Source of the DNA: Cherax quadricarinatus
Taxonomy: Eukaryota > Arthropoda > Malacostraca > Decapoda > Parastacidae
Direction of reading: 5' to 3'
Length of the DNA stretch: 64,000 nt
Assembly: GCF_038502225.1 (NCBI RefSeq)
Contig: NC_091355.1
Coordinates: forward strand, 14,903,102 to 14,967,101
The notes beneath the pieces were generated by a model. It worked only from the letters and a program-made list of their open reading frames with translations, had not been told where the DNA came from and made no database searches. Within the stretch, counting starts at the first letter, position 1. Each line of letters begins with the position of its first letter. Of this stretch, positions 49,798-60,624 are shown in pieces. Made by a program: the position numbers and the translations under genes.

Positions 49798-50375
49798 TTC
49801 CTATTACTGGCTTTGAAATGATCAGATAACTAATTTTATCCTTCATTTTGGCAGTATAAAAGCGTTTCTTGGCTGGTCACCTACATGCAGCAAGTACAAC
49901 ACTTAGCCTCGCTTAGTACGGCACAAGATTTTAGTCCTCAGCCTTTATTAAAGTTGAGAATTTATTTTATGGACACCGACTGTTAGCAACTTTGTTAATC
50001 TGGATTAGTTTCAGCTATGTCGCTTTCTCTGACACTTAAGAGAATGTCTCTTTCTTGAAGTTCATCCTCGCCTACATGTTCTCTTGCTCCCAGGCACAGT
50101 ATTAAATCTTAGTTACTTATTTACTGTGCTTTGTAAACTCTTAAAGGATGACGTTTAAGTATGCTGCAGAGCTAAAACCTACGCTGAAGTGGACACGGCA
50201 TACAGAGTTTACATAAAAAATACGAAAGTGTTTCAGTAAATATCAATGAATAATTTTATACATACGTTTTATACATATGTTCCATGTATATCTAAAAAAG
50301 TGATGATGATAATTTCCCCGTGTAAATAGTAATCAACGTATAAGTATTTTTGATATGGTAAGGCGTCACACAGGT
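49798..50375. other. No gene seen
   Basis: Upstream flank of the tRNA pair. No recognisable coding motif. Confidence 0.5.
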
Positions 50376-50491
50376 GTCAGGATGGCCGAGCGGTCTAAGG
50401 CGCCAGACTCAAGGTAACTTCTCTGTTGATAGCAGGGTAATGGGCTTTCTGGTCCTCTCTGAGGGCGTGGGTTCGAATCCCACTTCTGACA
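50376..50491 (+). tRNA. tRNA-Leu(CAA) with 33-nt intron
   Basis: Decodes UUG leucine codons. The acceptor stem GTCAGGA (50376-50382) pairs with TTCTGAC (50484-50490), with one G-U, plus discriminator A at 50491. The anticodon stem CCAGA (50403-50407) and loop CTCAAG carry anticodon CAA at 50410-50412. An intron follows directly (50414-50446), then T and TCTGG (50447-50452). The extra arm is that of a class II tRNA, and the T arm is GTGGGTTCGAATCCCAC with an intact B box. Intron-containing Leu-CAA genes are typical of eukaryotes. The intron can fold as CTCTGTT/AGCAGGG with two G-U pairs. T5 at 50495-50499 can terminate Pol III. Everything needed for function is present. Confidence 0.97.
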
Positions 50492-50494
50492 ATC

Positions 50495-50499
50495 TTTTT
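50495..50499 (+). terminator. Pol III terminator T5
   Basis: Five T residues start four bases after the tRNA 3' end. Confidence 0.85.
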
Positions 50500-50623
50500 A
50501 TACTTTTTGACACCGAATAATAAAGTGGGACATCACTTTATCAATAATATTGACGATAAATTATTTTACAGTAAATATTAACGGTGTACTGAAAACTTGT
50601 TTTCTCGTTTTATTACCTTGTTC

Positions 50624-50627
50624 AAAA
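50624..50627 (-). terminator. Pol III terminator T4 (minus strand)
   Basis: AAAA on the plus strand, 12 bp beyond the 3' end of the minus-strand tRNA. Confidence 0.7.
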
Positions 50628-50639
50628 CAATTTAAATTG

Positions 50640-50755
50640 TGTCAGAAGTGGGATTCGAACCCACGCCCTCAGAGAGGACCAGAAAGCCCATTGCCCTGTT
50701 ATCAACAGGGAAGTTACCTTGAGTCTGGCGCCTTAGACCGCTCGGCCATCCTGAC
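50640..50755 (-). tRNA. tRNA-Leu(CAA) with 33-nt intron, inverted duplicate
   Basis: Identical to the 50376-50491 gene in every mature position. The intron differs at three sites (TCTCT to TCCCT, TAGCA to TAACA, GTAAT to GCAAT). Two of these turn the G-U pairs of the first copy's intron hairpin into C-G and T-A, so this copy has a perfect CCCTGTT-GAT-AACAGGG stem. The two genes converge, with 148 bp between their 3' ends. Exon identity with intron divergence suggests selection or gene conversion acting on the mature part. Confidence 0.97.
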
Positions 50756-51170
50756 AGCTGAGTATAACGCCACAGCGCATCAAGATAACTAATATTGATT
50801 ACGAGAATTTTCTTGTCAGTTTTGTATTACGTTTTAGCTATATAGAAACTTATGACATGGAAATGTGTTTTATTTCACAATGTTAAATGGTTGTAAGGTT
50901 GTTTTCCATGAATTTTCAAACGCTTGTTTTAATGGAGTTATGATGACAATTTTCTCTTGTCTGGGTCAACTGATCATATTCTCTTATTCTTAAAGTCTTT
51001 ATAATTCAAACTTAGTTATAAACAATTTAAATCTGAACAAAAAAACTAATAAATTACTTTTTATGGAATACGTGTAGTCAACAAAATTATTAATAGTATA
51101 CAGAGGTTATTAGAGTATAAAAATCGTATATACGTTGTTCGTCGTATGATGATTACTATTCAATACATGG
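50756..51170. other. No gene seen
   Basis: AT-rich upstream flank of the minus-strand tRNA. Confidence 0.5.
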
Positions 51171-51245
51171 TGAGCACTAAACCCGTGGGAATCCCATAAC
51201 ACCTAAGGAATGGTTGGAAATAGGATCTAATCCATGGGGAGGATA
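51171..51245 (+). mobile_element. SINE-like family C, diverged fragment
   Basis: GAGCACTAAACCCGTGGGAA, then TAAGGAATGG and ATAGGATCTAATCC, matching the front part of family C. Confidence 0.5.
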
Positions 51246-51934
51246 AGTCTAATTCTTTAAATAAAAAGCCCGTCAATAATATCAATATCAACTTTAGATC
51301 AATAGCCCTTGGAAGGGCTACTAAAGTTCGCGTGTGTGATATCATTTAATATGCCAGACCAAACAGCAGTTGAGAGTGAATTACAGAGAGGTTACTGCTT
51401 CTCGTTCTTCCTAAAAGCTGCGTCTCGTAGCTAAGTACCGGAAACCTAATGAAACTATAACGTAAAGTTTCCATGGATGGTAAGTGTTGAAGGTGAAGAA
51501 GGGAAGGGATGCTGGGAGGGAAGGGAGGACAGGTGTGGCCTTTCTCAGATTTTTTTTGAGCATCAGTCCCCAACAACCTCGAGGGAAGAATTCTCACAAG
51601 GAGAAAAAATATACAATGTAATGATGGGAGTGCATAGCAGAGGCCTTCAAAACGATACCTCACGGACCATATCGGAGTAGCAACTAAGTAGATAATAATA
51701 TTCAGGCTCCATTCAATTTTCTCTAGAAGAAATAAAGAAAAAGCTAGCTAGCTAGCTCTCTCCTTACAGTCCCATCTAACCGGATGGAAAGACTAATGTC
51801 TTGATCACAAAATAACGTGCACATATATTATTAAGAAAAATGGAGGGAAATTTTTTATTTGTGTGTGAATTTCTACTTTAAGCTAACCATTATATTTACC
51901 ATTACTGTTATTAAAAAAATGGTGACCGGGGGGA
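51246..51934. other. No gene seen
   Basis: Frame 51346-51663 (-) and shorter frames are unrecognised. GCTAGCTAGCTAGC at 51745. Confidence 0.45.
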
Positions 51935-52210
51935 GGTGAAGGGAGAGGGAAAGAGAGAGGGAAAGAGAGAGGGGAAAGAGAGAGGGAAAGAGAGAGGGAA
52001 AGAGAGAGGGAAAGAGAGAGGGAAAGAGAGAGGGAAAGAGAGGGAAAGAGAGAGGGAAAGAGAGAGGGAAAGAGAGGGAAAGAGAGAGGGAAAGAGAGAG
52101 GGAAAGAGAGAGGGATAGAGGGAAAGAGGGAGAGGGAGAGAGAGGGAAAGAGAGAGAGGGAGAGAGAGAGAGGGAGGGAAGGAGAGGGGGAGAGAGGGAG
52201 AAAGAGAGGG

Positions 52211-52290
<80 letters not shown>
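51935..52290. repeat. GGGAAAGAGAGA minisatellite passing into (GA)n
   Basis: About 16 units of 12 bp (some 10 bp) to 52110, irregular GGGAGA units, then about 75 bp of pure GA. The opposite-strand Ser/Leu/Pro frames of about 145 codons are artefacts. Confidence 0.95.
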
Positions 52291-52293
<3 letters not shown>

Positions 52294-53664
52294 CTGCACA
52301 ATAGATATCAGTGCTACCATTGTTAGGACCAAGACTTTTTCTTGAAATGCTTTAACAAAGAATGTAGAGCTTAAAAGCTGTCTGGCTGAGGGTCGCTCCA
52401 GAGTACACTACATGATGCTATCTATGTTGGTATACCAAGAATGTCATTATATTTACAATTCTGGTAGCACTATGCAAGTGTAATGCCATTTTTGGCACTA
52501 TACTTATTTTATTTTTTGTACGTCAGTATGTCAAGAATTGCATAAATATTTGAATAGACGTACGAAATATATTTTATATTTTGCAGACTAAGACTGAACG
52601 TTTTAAGCGATGTATCCGAATTAGGACTAAACACTAATAGACGGAGGGAAGAAAATGAAAGAAGACTAATGTAACTGCCTCTATAACGAATGTCATCGTT
52701 AGTTGTATAAATTGTAACCCCTTTCGGGTGAGGAGAAATCTCATAAATAGATCCCAGCCAATAACAAATGTCTCCTTCGCTTTCCTAAAAGCTGCCTCTC
52801 GTCGCTAAGTAACGAAAGACTCATAAAACTGGGGTAGTACCTTTTTTTTGTAGATAGTGAGTGTTGATGGTAAAGGGAGTGAGGTAAGATAATATTTAAC
52901 ACTTATATAACGGTGGGGAAAAGGTAGGGCCTGGCTCGGATTTTGAGTAGAACTATAAGGCCCCATGGAAGCTGGCGAGAGCTCGTTAGAGTACATGAAG
53001 ATAAATTAGTAGAGGGTGCCTCTGAAATTAGTCGAGTCTTTTTAATGTATTAATGGGGTTTTCCTGAAAGCAGCAGGTGTTTTAAAGGTTTCTAGAGGGT
53101 ATATGGGAAGTTGTTATATGTTAACTCAAAGGTTAGAAGAAGGTGCTTTCTAAAATTGATGATAATTCTCTAGATATATTTGAAAATATAAATCGCTTCG
53201 CCCTTTAGTCTCCTCGGCCACCTAGTCTCCTGGAAAATAAAAATCCGTTAATGACGTTCTTTCCTTCGAGAAATTTGCTTCAATTTTCATGCAAGAAATC
53301 GACTTTTAGTAAGGATGAAAGATTTAAATTCATATTTTTGTTGCTGCTAGATGATTAAAAATTTTAATTTGTAATGAACTTCATCTTTGTGCCTTTTCCC
53401 GGTTCCCACACTGTGTAGGTTAATTATATTAGAGTTTATCAACTACGTCTCTTGACCTGGGTAATTCATGGAAGATCATATTTAGGATATGCAGACTGTC
53501 ACTCATGTTACGGTTTTCTTTATATTCCCTGTCAGAGTTGGAAAGTCCATGAGCCAGCGGAACACGTAAAGAAAGCAGCATTAGAATGAAGGAAAATTAG
53601 CGACGAGGACATATATTTGTATCCTACCAGACTTAACGCAAGTCTTACTATACTGGGTTGATGC
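52291..53664. other. No gene seen
   Basis: Unrecognised AT-rich DNA. Confidence 0.45.
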
Positions 53665-54019
<355 letters not shown>

Positions 54020-54722
54020 TACAACTCTCCTTGTAGGCTGTGTTTGATGGCAGACTTGCCCTACCTAGACAGTTATAGAAATATAATAGTCATTGATAGA
54101 GACGTTCTATGTTCACTCTCAAAACTAGCTTAATTATAATTTGGTCGTAGCGTCTTGATGTTGCTTACAGCATTCTCGCTAGGATGCACAAAATATGTAA
54201 TCTGGGTAAGCTTCATTCCGCTAACATGGATGACTTGCATTATCTGCTGGATACTACAGTCGCTGACATTCATGTTACGATCAGTGATACTTCATGCACC
54301 AGTGAACTGTTTAACTGGTATCACCATTGTCTGCCTGGCTTCTTAAATTCTGTTCCCTAAGTGTTTAACTGAACTGTGTGGATCTCTCCAACCTGAAGAT
54401 TGGAGAAATGGTATTCCTAGTTTGATAATGTTAGTTAAGTTATTACACATTGTCTGACAACCTACGAAAGTAAAAATTGTACAGAGATGTTTGACTGGTC
54501 AACACAAGGCCACGAACTACGGCACAAGGCAGTAAAACTGGAAAATATACCAGAAGTATATCTCAATGTAATCAAAATGCTTAATATTAATGTGGAAAAT
54601 TTTGTATATTATCCATATTAACTTTACTATCCAATAGAAACTGTCAAGTAAAAAAAATGAAATTCATCGAGGGAGAAAATATATAAATTGCAAGTACACG
54701 TACATGAGTATTAAGCCAGTTC
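54020..54722. other. No gene seen
   Basis: Frame 54155-54346 (+, 63 codons) is hydrophobic and unrecognised. Confidence 0.45.
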
Positions 54723-54731
54723 TTAAATAAT

Positions 54732-54787
54732 AAAAAGTCATTACCGTGGCTGGAATAACACACAAATAACTAGCACTTGGGAGAATG
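54732..54787 (+). mobile_element. Family B fragment with possible 9-bp duplication
   Basis: AAAAAGTCATTACCGTGGCT, then ACACACAAATAACTAGCAC is the inverted 5' tail of family B. TTAAATAAT at 54723-54731 and 54788-54796 may be the target duplication, but its AT-richness makes chance possible. Confidence 0.6.
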
Positions 54788-54796
54788 TTAAATAAT

Positions 54797-55522
54797 GACC
54801 TATCGTTCCGACAAAGACCACTGACAATAAGGGAAGATCAGAATACACACGAGGGGGGTAAGGAGGAAGAAGGGAGAGGTGATGGTAGTGGAAACAGAAG
54901 TAGAGGTTATAGTAGTAGTAGTAGTAGTACTGGCAGTAATAGTATTCAAAGCTGAAGTAGTAGCAGTTTGTAATAGTAGTAGTAGTACAGCAGTGGTACA
55001 GGTTGAAGGTAAAATCACAAAGTGGAAAACTACTTAAAATATTATCGCAAAAAGTGTAGTAAGGAAGAAGCAACAGCATTTGCAGCACTAACAGTATTGG
55101 TGGTAGTGAATAAGAACAAGATAACAGGAGCACTGCAGGAGAGCTACTGGCCCACGGGTATAGAACAAAAACACTGCAAGACAAAACCCCCATAAGAATG
55201 AACCAACCAAGACAAGAAAAAAAGATTAAACATACAGGAAAGGTGAAGAGGAAAGGAGACGAGACAAAGGTCAGGCCAAGTCACTAGAGTTCCTAAGTTG
55301 AGAGAATTTGACAAAATAATCAGTGAAGCAGGCATCAACAGAGGCAAAGCCAGGACTAAAATTAATATTAATACGTTAGGAATTTTATGGTTAAGGGATG
55401 TTCCGACAAGGCGGCGTCTTTGAAGACTAGAAGGGTAGACAGTTTAAGCAAAGGGCTACGGTAACAGAATAACTCATATGATGTAAATGGTTTAGAAAAC
55501 CGACATGCTGAAAAATTATTAC
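54797..55522. other. No gene; TAG/GTA triplet patch
   Basis: 54908-54992 is rich in TAG/GTA triplets. Antisense frames here (LLLLQTATT and similar) reflect that bias. Confidence 0.5.
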
Positions 55523-55559
55523 GTCATGACTGGAGGCTTGCCAAGCCTCTAGTCTTGAC
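55523..55559. repeat. 18-bp hairpin at the edge of repeat E
   Basis: GTCATGACTGGAGGCTTG pairs with CAAGCCTCTAGTCTTGAC with two mismatches and a one-base loop. Confidence 0.75.
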
Positions 55560-55745
55560 CTTCTTACACTAGTGAATTTTTCCGGTGGTAACTCCACCTT
55601 CTGCTGCTTCAACTACCTTTCTGCAGTATATAAACCACTTATCCGCACAGATGCAAGATTAATGGACTCAACACAAACTCCAGGATTAATTACCTCAAAC
55701 TACCCATCTTCCACCGTTCTTTTCTGTACTAGACAAAAGAAGCCA
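55560..55745 (+). repeat. Repeat E, second copy, with TATA motif
   Basis: Collinear with 24480-24690: CACTAGTG, GGTAACTCCACC, TATATAAA (55627-55634), ATGGACTCAACAC, GGATTAATTACCTCAAACT. Lies directly beyond the end of the minus-strand PLE endonuclease. Confidence 0.55.
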
Positions 55746-55807
55746 CTGGCTGGCAAATAGTTTCCACAATAATGATTCTCAAATGTTGAACATGTGGTTC
55801 ATTCTTC

Positions 55808-55925
55808 AGAATGACTGATCTCTAACAGCATTATTAGTGTCAACAAGGTGAACACTTCTTTTGTGCTCCTTAAGCTTGTCAGAAAGTGAGCGGCCTGTTT
55901 CACCAAAGTATTGGGAGAGGACACG
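55808..55925 (-). pseudogene. PLE GIY-YIG endonuclease fragment
   Basis: The minus strand reads YFGETGRSLSDKLKEHKRSV then HLVDTNNAV. This corresponds to the (V/I)YxGETGRSxxxRLxEHxRxV core of the GIY-YIG-type endonuclease found at the C terminus of Penelope-like RT proteins, which cuts the target DNA. It lies downstream (minus orientation) of the PLE RT at 56635-58210, as expected, with later insertions between them. The conserved Arg before LKEH is Lys here (DKLKEH). Only about 34 residues are recognisable and no intact ORF surrounds them. Confidence 0.72.
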
Positions 55926-56035
55926 AAGAGCAGAAAATGAAATAATAATAATATTTATTTCTACAAGTACATGTACAAGGTATACAGGCCACAGCTGAAA
56001 TCAGTGACATACTACTGTATAGAAAACCCTTCGTT

Positions 56036-56208
56036 GTGATTATCAAATGGTATACAATACCGACAGGTTGGTAGATAAGACACACAGGCAACATTTAGGC
56101 AACTTTATTCTGAAACGTTTCGCCTGTACTCGACTGAAGAAGCCTACTGTGTAGGCGAAACGTTTCGGAATAAAGTTGCCTAAATGTTGCCTATGTTTCT
56201 TATCTACC
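56036..56208 (+). mobile_element. Short fold-back retroelement with hammerhead fold and 10-bp target-site duplication
   Basis: The duplicated site ACCCTTCGTT lies at 56026-56035 and 56209-56218. Removing the insert restores a continuous host repeat (AGAAAACCCTTCGTTATGCTGAGC...). The element carries 55-bp inverted arms (56071-56125 and 56153-56207, three mismatches) around a 27-nt loop. No ORF. Its position between the EN and RT pieces of a PLE shows nested insertion. I recall closely similar sequence in decapod genomes. Confidence 0.83.
56112..56166 (+). ncRNA. Hammerhead ribozyme-like motif
   Basis: Fold: stem III GAAACG (56112-56117) with CGTTTC (56161-56166); U118 pairs with A160; cleavage site GUU at 56117-56119; stem I TCG (56120-56122) with CGA (56131-56133) around an 8-nt loop; core box CTGAAGA (56134-56140), which fits CUGANGA; stem II GCCTAC (56142-56147) with GTAGGC (56151-56156) around TGT; then GAAA (56157-56160). 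Every catalytic core position matches except one extra A at 56141 between the core box and stem II. Hammerheads are reported from PLEs and retrozymes. Activity is untested, and the extra A may matter. The same strand can instead fold into the long palindrome. Confidence 0.65.
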
Positions 56209-56396
56209 ACCCTTCGTTATGCTGAGCATTTCGGGCAAAATAGGTCAATTATATCCTCACGATGCGACCTACACCGATCGACTAACACCTATGTGCTTAT
56301 TTTACTGATAGGTGAACATGGACAACAGGTGCCTTAAGGAAACACGTCCAAATGCTCTTACCCGTACCAGGGATCTACCACCGGACTTCAGTGTGT

Positions 56397-56549
56397 TATA
56401 TTATATTATTGTATTAATGGGGAAGCGCTAAAACCATACAGCGCATGTGGGTGAGAAGGCATTCAGGCTCAATTCAGGGAACCGGAACACAGATCCAATT
56501 ACCTAGATCAAGAGCCCCTCACCAGCATCATGGAACTTCCCTTGAGGGG
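56397..56549 (+). mobile_element. SINE-like family C with imperfect 10-bp target-site duplication
   Basis: TTCA(G/T)TGTGT at 56387-56396 and 56550-56559 flanks TTATATTATATTATTG, GGGGAAGCGCTAAAACC, CAGGCTCAATTCAGGGAACC, GATCAAGAGCCCCTCACCAG and TTCCCTTGAGGG. One of the two fullest family C copies. Confidence 0.72.
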
Positions 56550-56634
56550 TTCATTGTGTGAGCCGAGTGTGCTAGTAATCGAGCTACAGGACACACCAAA
56601 TAGACTCCGGCAGCATCAGGGGCAGAAGTATGAA

Positions 56635-58210
56635 CTAAACTGTTACGAAGGGTGTTAGTTTGACGATAAATTTAATTAATAAAGGACAGAGGGAGTTGCC
56701 TAGATTTAGGAAACTGGGATTGTAGAAAAAGTAAAGAAGAGAGTTTACGAGAGGAGGACGTTTGGGAGAGGGAAAAATCCGTTTAGGATAAGAGGAGTCA
56801 GAGTTTATGAAACCGGGAGGATAGCCAAGGATAGCTGAGAAGAGTGAAAATTTCCGAATCGAGAAATTGAGGGTCATTGAGGGCACGAAGGAAAGCAGTT
56901 CTTGACAGAAAGAGCACGATAAAAAGGTAGAGAATGTACAGTTGCGGAAAAAAGTTCCTGGACAGTCTCTCCTGGGCAGAAACATCAGGCAACTTAAACG
57001 TAGTCAACAGAAGAGTAAAGACTATTTTCATGAATGAATTATTCCAGCTTGCAACGACGATGGTGAATGGTTGACAAAATAAACTGCTGGTACTTTGGGG
57101 TTCTATATGCATACATTAATTACTCTTCTGTTTACTAAGTCTGTGTTGCCTGATATTATTTCTGTCCAGGACAGACTCTCCAGGAACTTTTTTCCACTAC
57201 TGTACATGCCACTGTGTGCTGACTTGCGGATAACGAGAAAAGACAAGCCTGTCGCCAAGCGATGTACATAGATATCAAGGAAAGGAAGCAAAGAGTTAGA
57301 TTCAAATTCATCTTTGAATTTTATGGAAGGAGAAAGATTGTGAAGGGCATCTAGTAAAGGTTGGAAGAGAATGATGTGGAGAAGACATACCCTAATAGTA
57401 GGAAAGTAGAACAGTTTCGACATGTTCCACATAATGGCTACCAAGAACAGGGGGTAGAGGGAAGTCCATAGCAACACCAAAGGTTTGGGAATAAAATTTA
57501 CCTTGACAATAAACAACATAAGAGTCCACACAAAGGCAAATAGCATCAAGAAGGAAATCAATGGGTAGTGAGAGAAGGTAGCCCTTCATTGGTCTTCATT
57601 CTGAGAAAACTGAGATATCAAGAGGGATTTTAGCAAAGCGTGACTCAACGTCAGGACTTAGTATCTTGCAGGTCGGATGTGACCGTCTTGAAAGTGGCGG
57701 AGGTGAGTACGATAAAAAGCACCAAGAAAAGGAGAGAGTTTTGGCCAGCCAGGAGGCGAAAGGATAAGAGACAAAAAACTCTGAAGGAAATGGTGAGACA
57801 TAAGGGATTCTATATTTATGGGTTTTAGGAAAACCACAGAACTAATGTAGAGAGGGACAGAAAACACAAACTTTAAACAAGATCAAAGTTATGGAGAGAT
57901 TAGCATCCCCGAAACTCTGGTTAAAAGTTATCTTTATGCCATCAAGACGGTTGGTAACGGGAGAAATGTAAATGATTGAGTCAGAAAGCAAGGGTTCATC
58001 TTTTCCCAGGTAATCCTCGCGATCAAAGAGAAGTATCGAATATGCTTTGCTAGCAGGAAGGATAACAATACAAGTAGGAGATTTGAGAGAGGTAAGGGCA
58101 AGCTGATAGCAACAAGGAGGGTGGCAATTCTTAGAAAACAGCATAACAAGGGAAGCCATGAGTGAAAGAACAGTGAACTGGTCAGGAATATTTAGAGAGA
58201 CTGACAAAAG
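56635..58210 (-). pseudogene. PLE reverse transcriptase, full-length but decayed
   Basis: Minus-strand order from 58210: IVILPASKAYSILLFDREDY then LGKDEPLLSD, which matches the PLE N-terminal block (VVxKADKGNxVVVMDRxDY); PLYISSVVFLKPINIESL (decayed GLPKxHK block, 57860-57810); FYSQTFGVAMDFPLPPVLGS (57505-57446; the MGxPLSP block); LSPSIKFKDE, LLPFLDIYVHR and FLVIRKSAHSGMY (57330-57200; the FLDxxVxR and YRKPTHS blocks). The YVDD box between the last two groups is absent, apparently by deletion. Several frame changes and stops occur. Sequence of possible post-RT origin continues to 56635, and the GIY-YIG fragment lies at 55808. Confidence 0.8.
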
Positions 58211-58868
58211 GAATGAAAGGAGCTAATCAGATCAATGGCAGCACGAGGAGTAGGTGAAGCGGCAAAGGCAAGAGAAAAATCAACAAGTTCAAGTTAATGC
58301 TGGGAGCCTGTGACAGAAGACAACACAGAGATGGAGAACTTGGACCAGAATAACAAACTGATGATACCTTCTTCATCCTCCGTCAACATCGACGTTCTCT
58401 TTTCCTCTTTCCCACGTGATCTCTGTAACCTTCTCACAACTATTGCTTTCCAAACTGTTCGTCTTAATTCAGAAATTCACTATTAAATTACAGAATAAAC
58501 ATATAGCCCTTGTAAAATTAGCCACATGTTGATAAATAGTAGTAACGACCTATTGAAACAAGTATATTCATACATGAAACCTATTTTTTAAAATCTATTA
58601 CAGGATTTAAACAAGGAGTTAAGATATTGGTTATTTCACCTTTATGATACAAGTATGAGAAATGAGCTCTTTTAAGTTTTCACAATGGATACTTGATTTT
58701 TGCAAATAGTGTATATATTAAATTCACTTTGATGCAAAAAAGGGTCTAGTGATGATCATAAGGTAGGAGTTCGAGAGAAATTTTAATTTTGTCAATTGTG
58801 TTCTTAAGTGTACAGTTTGTCTGAGGCAAGTTAACAAGGAATTTGGAAGTCGGGGGGCCTCAAACCCA

Positions 58869-58876
58869 CTTATATA
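58869..58876 (-). promoter_or_regulatory. TATA-like box upstream of the PLE RT
   Basis: TATATAAG on the minus strand, about 660 bp upstream of the first recognisable PLE coding block. It is the same octamer as in repeat E at 24558. Position only; no other promoter evidence. Confidence 0.25.
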
Positions 58877-58884
58877 GAGTTCCT

Positions 58885-60089
58885 TGATAGTGAACAATCA
58901 GAAGTATATTGTCAGCACAACGATGTGAACTGTATGGAGGAAGAGGAAGAAAGGAGTAGACGATGTTTCCAAAGAACTAGGTAATCTCATTATCTCTGAA
59001 GAATGCCGTAGTTCCACACTACTTCAAGGTTGCTTCCCGCATACATTACAAATATACACAGTAAGAGGTTTTAAGTCTAACTGGCCGATTAAATGTTGCC
59101 TTTGGGAAGGTGTTAAGACACTAAAATGGTACAACAAATGCTAGTGCGAATTTATTACCAATTTGTATTGCGTCATGATAAACTAAATATTATCAAATTT
59201 ACCTTCGAGTGAATAATATTCACAGTTCCTTATTCTTAATTTGTATTCTCAAAAATCATTAGAAATATGCAGCTCACATAGCTTCATTAACATCTAAACC
59301 TCATTATCATTGTACAATAGTGTGAATTGTTATTAGTGTCTACACGAATACATGTCTTTGAATTACAATTAGGAGAATCATGCGAACTGCTTTGCATGTT
59401 CTTCGACTGAAGGTCACAGGAGGAGATACTTGATCCCTGGTAGGCAGAATACCGCAGGAGTGTCAATTATCCCACTTCTACTGTACGGAAGCCTGGTAGC
59501 TTCTACCAGTAAGGTACAGTCTCTCCTAGCTATTAACCCAAAAATATCTAAGAAATCCCCATAATTAAAAACAGTTTTATTTATCCTGTGCGAAATTTAA
59601 TAACAATAGCCGCTTTAGAAATTAAATTCTATAGAATACTTACACCGAGATGTGTATACGTTTCAGTGCACATCTACTGAAAGGAAACTTTCATCACTAA
59701 GGGTATAAAAGGTCTTGACTGGTAGTGAACGGGTTACGTGCAACCTTAACGACTTCACTTTGTCGACAAGTATAAATCTTAACTATCCAACAGACTTTCG
59801 CATCATTTATAACGCACAGCATGAATATTGCGATTATTATTAAAGTGGACAAAATATAAAAGTTGGTTTACATAAAAATTCGTTTAAGTTTGTTCATGAT
59901 TACCTATAAAAAGCTGAAGTAAAATAGATATAAGTAAATATAATGTAAATAAAGTACATGTAACATTAACATTAAAATACTTTTTGATCAAGGCGAGCTT
60001 TATTCCAAAATTGGGCCTCAGAGACTTGCAGTAAACACAGGAGCAGAGAAGTTAGGTACGGGAGGCATTAAGTCGGTGTGTTGGTTAGA
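58885..60089. other. No gene seen (1.2 kb)
   Basis: AT-rich. GGTAGCTTCTACC small palindrome near 59493. No motif. Confidence 0.45.
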
Positions 60090-60514
60090 TCACCTAATTG
60101 CTTGGCTCTGCCTGAGTAGCAGCCAGTTGGCAAGTTCATCTGATACGCTAAAACTACCGATATGGATAACAGTGCTGGATGGTTCAAGGCAGCGTTCTAA
60201 TGCTAGTCTCTCTCCACTTCATCAGATGTCCATGAGTTTCACTGAATTTCACAATTGTTGTTCATATCGTCCCTGCTAGATGCGTACATATGCTCTGTAA
60301 GACGCCACTCCAGGCTCCTTGCTGTCTGTCCCACGCACACTATCGCAGCTACCACAGCGTATGATGTAGATTTCGGTGCTGGAATCTGTGGTGAGATGGT
60401 AACTTTCTTAACCAGATCCCTGATTGTGGTCGAAGAACTAGTAGCATCACTCCTCTTACAACTGGACACAGAGGCTTCATCTCCATATGGGCGAACATTG
60501 TCGTTCCTTCTCAA
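60090..60514 (-). pseudogene. PLE GIY-YIG endonuclease fragment, second element
   Basis: The minus frame (60239-60514) reads TTIRDLVKKVTISPQIPAPK and then IVCVGQTARSLEWRLTEHMY followed by ASSRDDMNNNCEI. VGQTxRSLExRLxEH and RDDMNN are hallmarks of the GIY-YIG endonuclease at the C terminus of PLE proteins. After a frame change the plus-strand complement continues to about 60090 (KFSETHGHLMKWRET), matching the histidine-containing end of the domain. It differs from the 55808 copy (GETGRS/LVDTNNA), so it belongs to another PLE lineage. The RT part was not found in the flanking 1.5 kb. Confidence 0.75.
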
Positions 60515-60624
60515 ATTGTACGATAAAATAGCTCACTTTATAATGTATTTACAATGCATTTCACAGGAGAGCTGTTTAACTCATAAATCCCATCTTCACT
60601 TTTTTGATTATTTAATGCCTCTCC

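Noticed and set aside
51873..52332. Ser/Leu/Pro-rich minus frames of about 145 codons
   Set aside because: Antisense of GA-rich microsatellite DNA.
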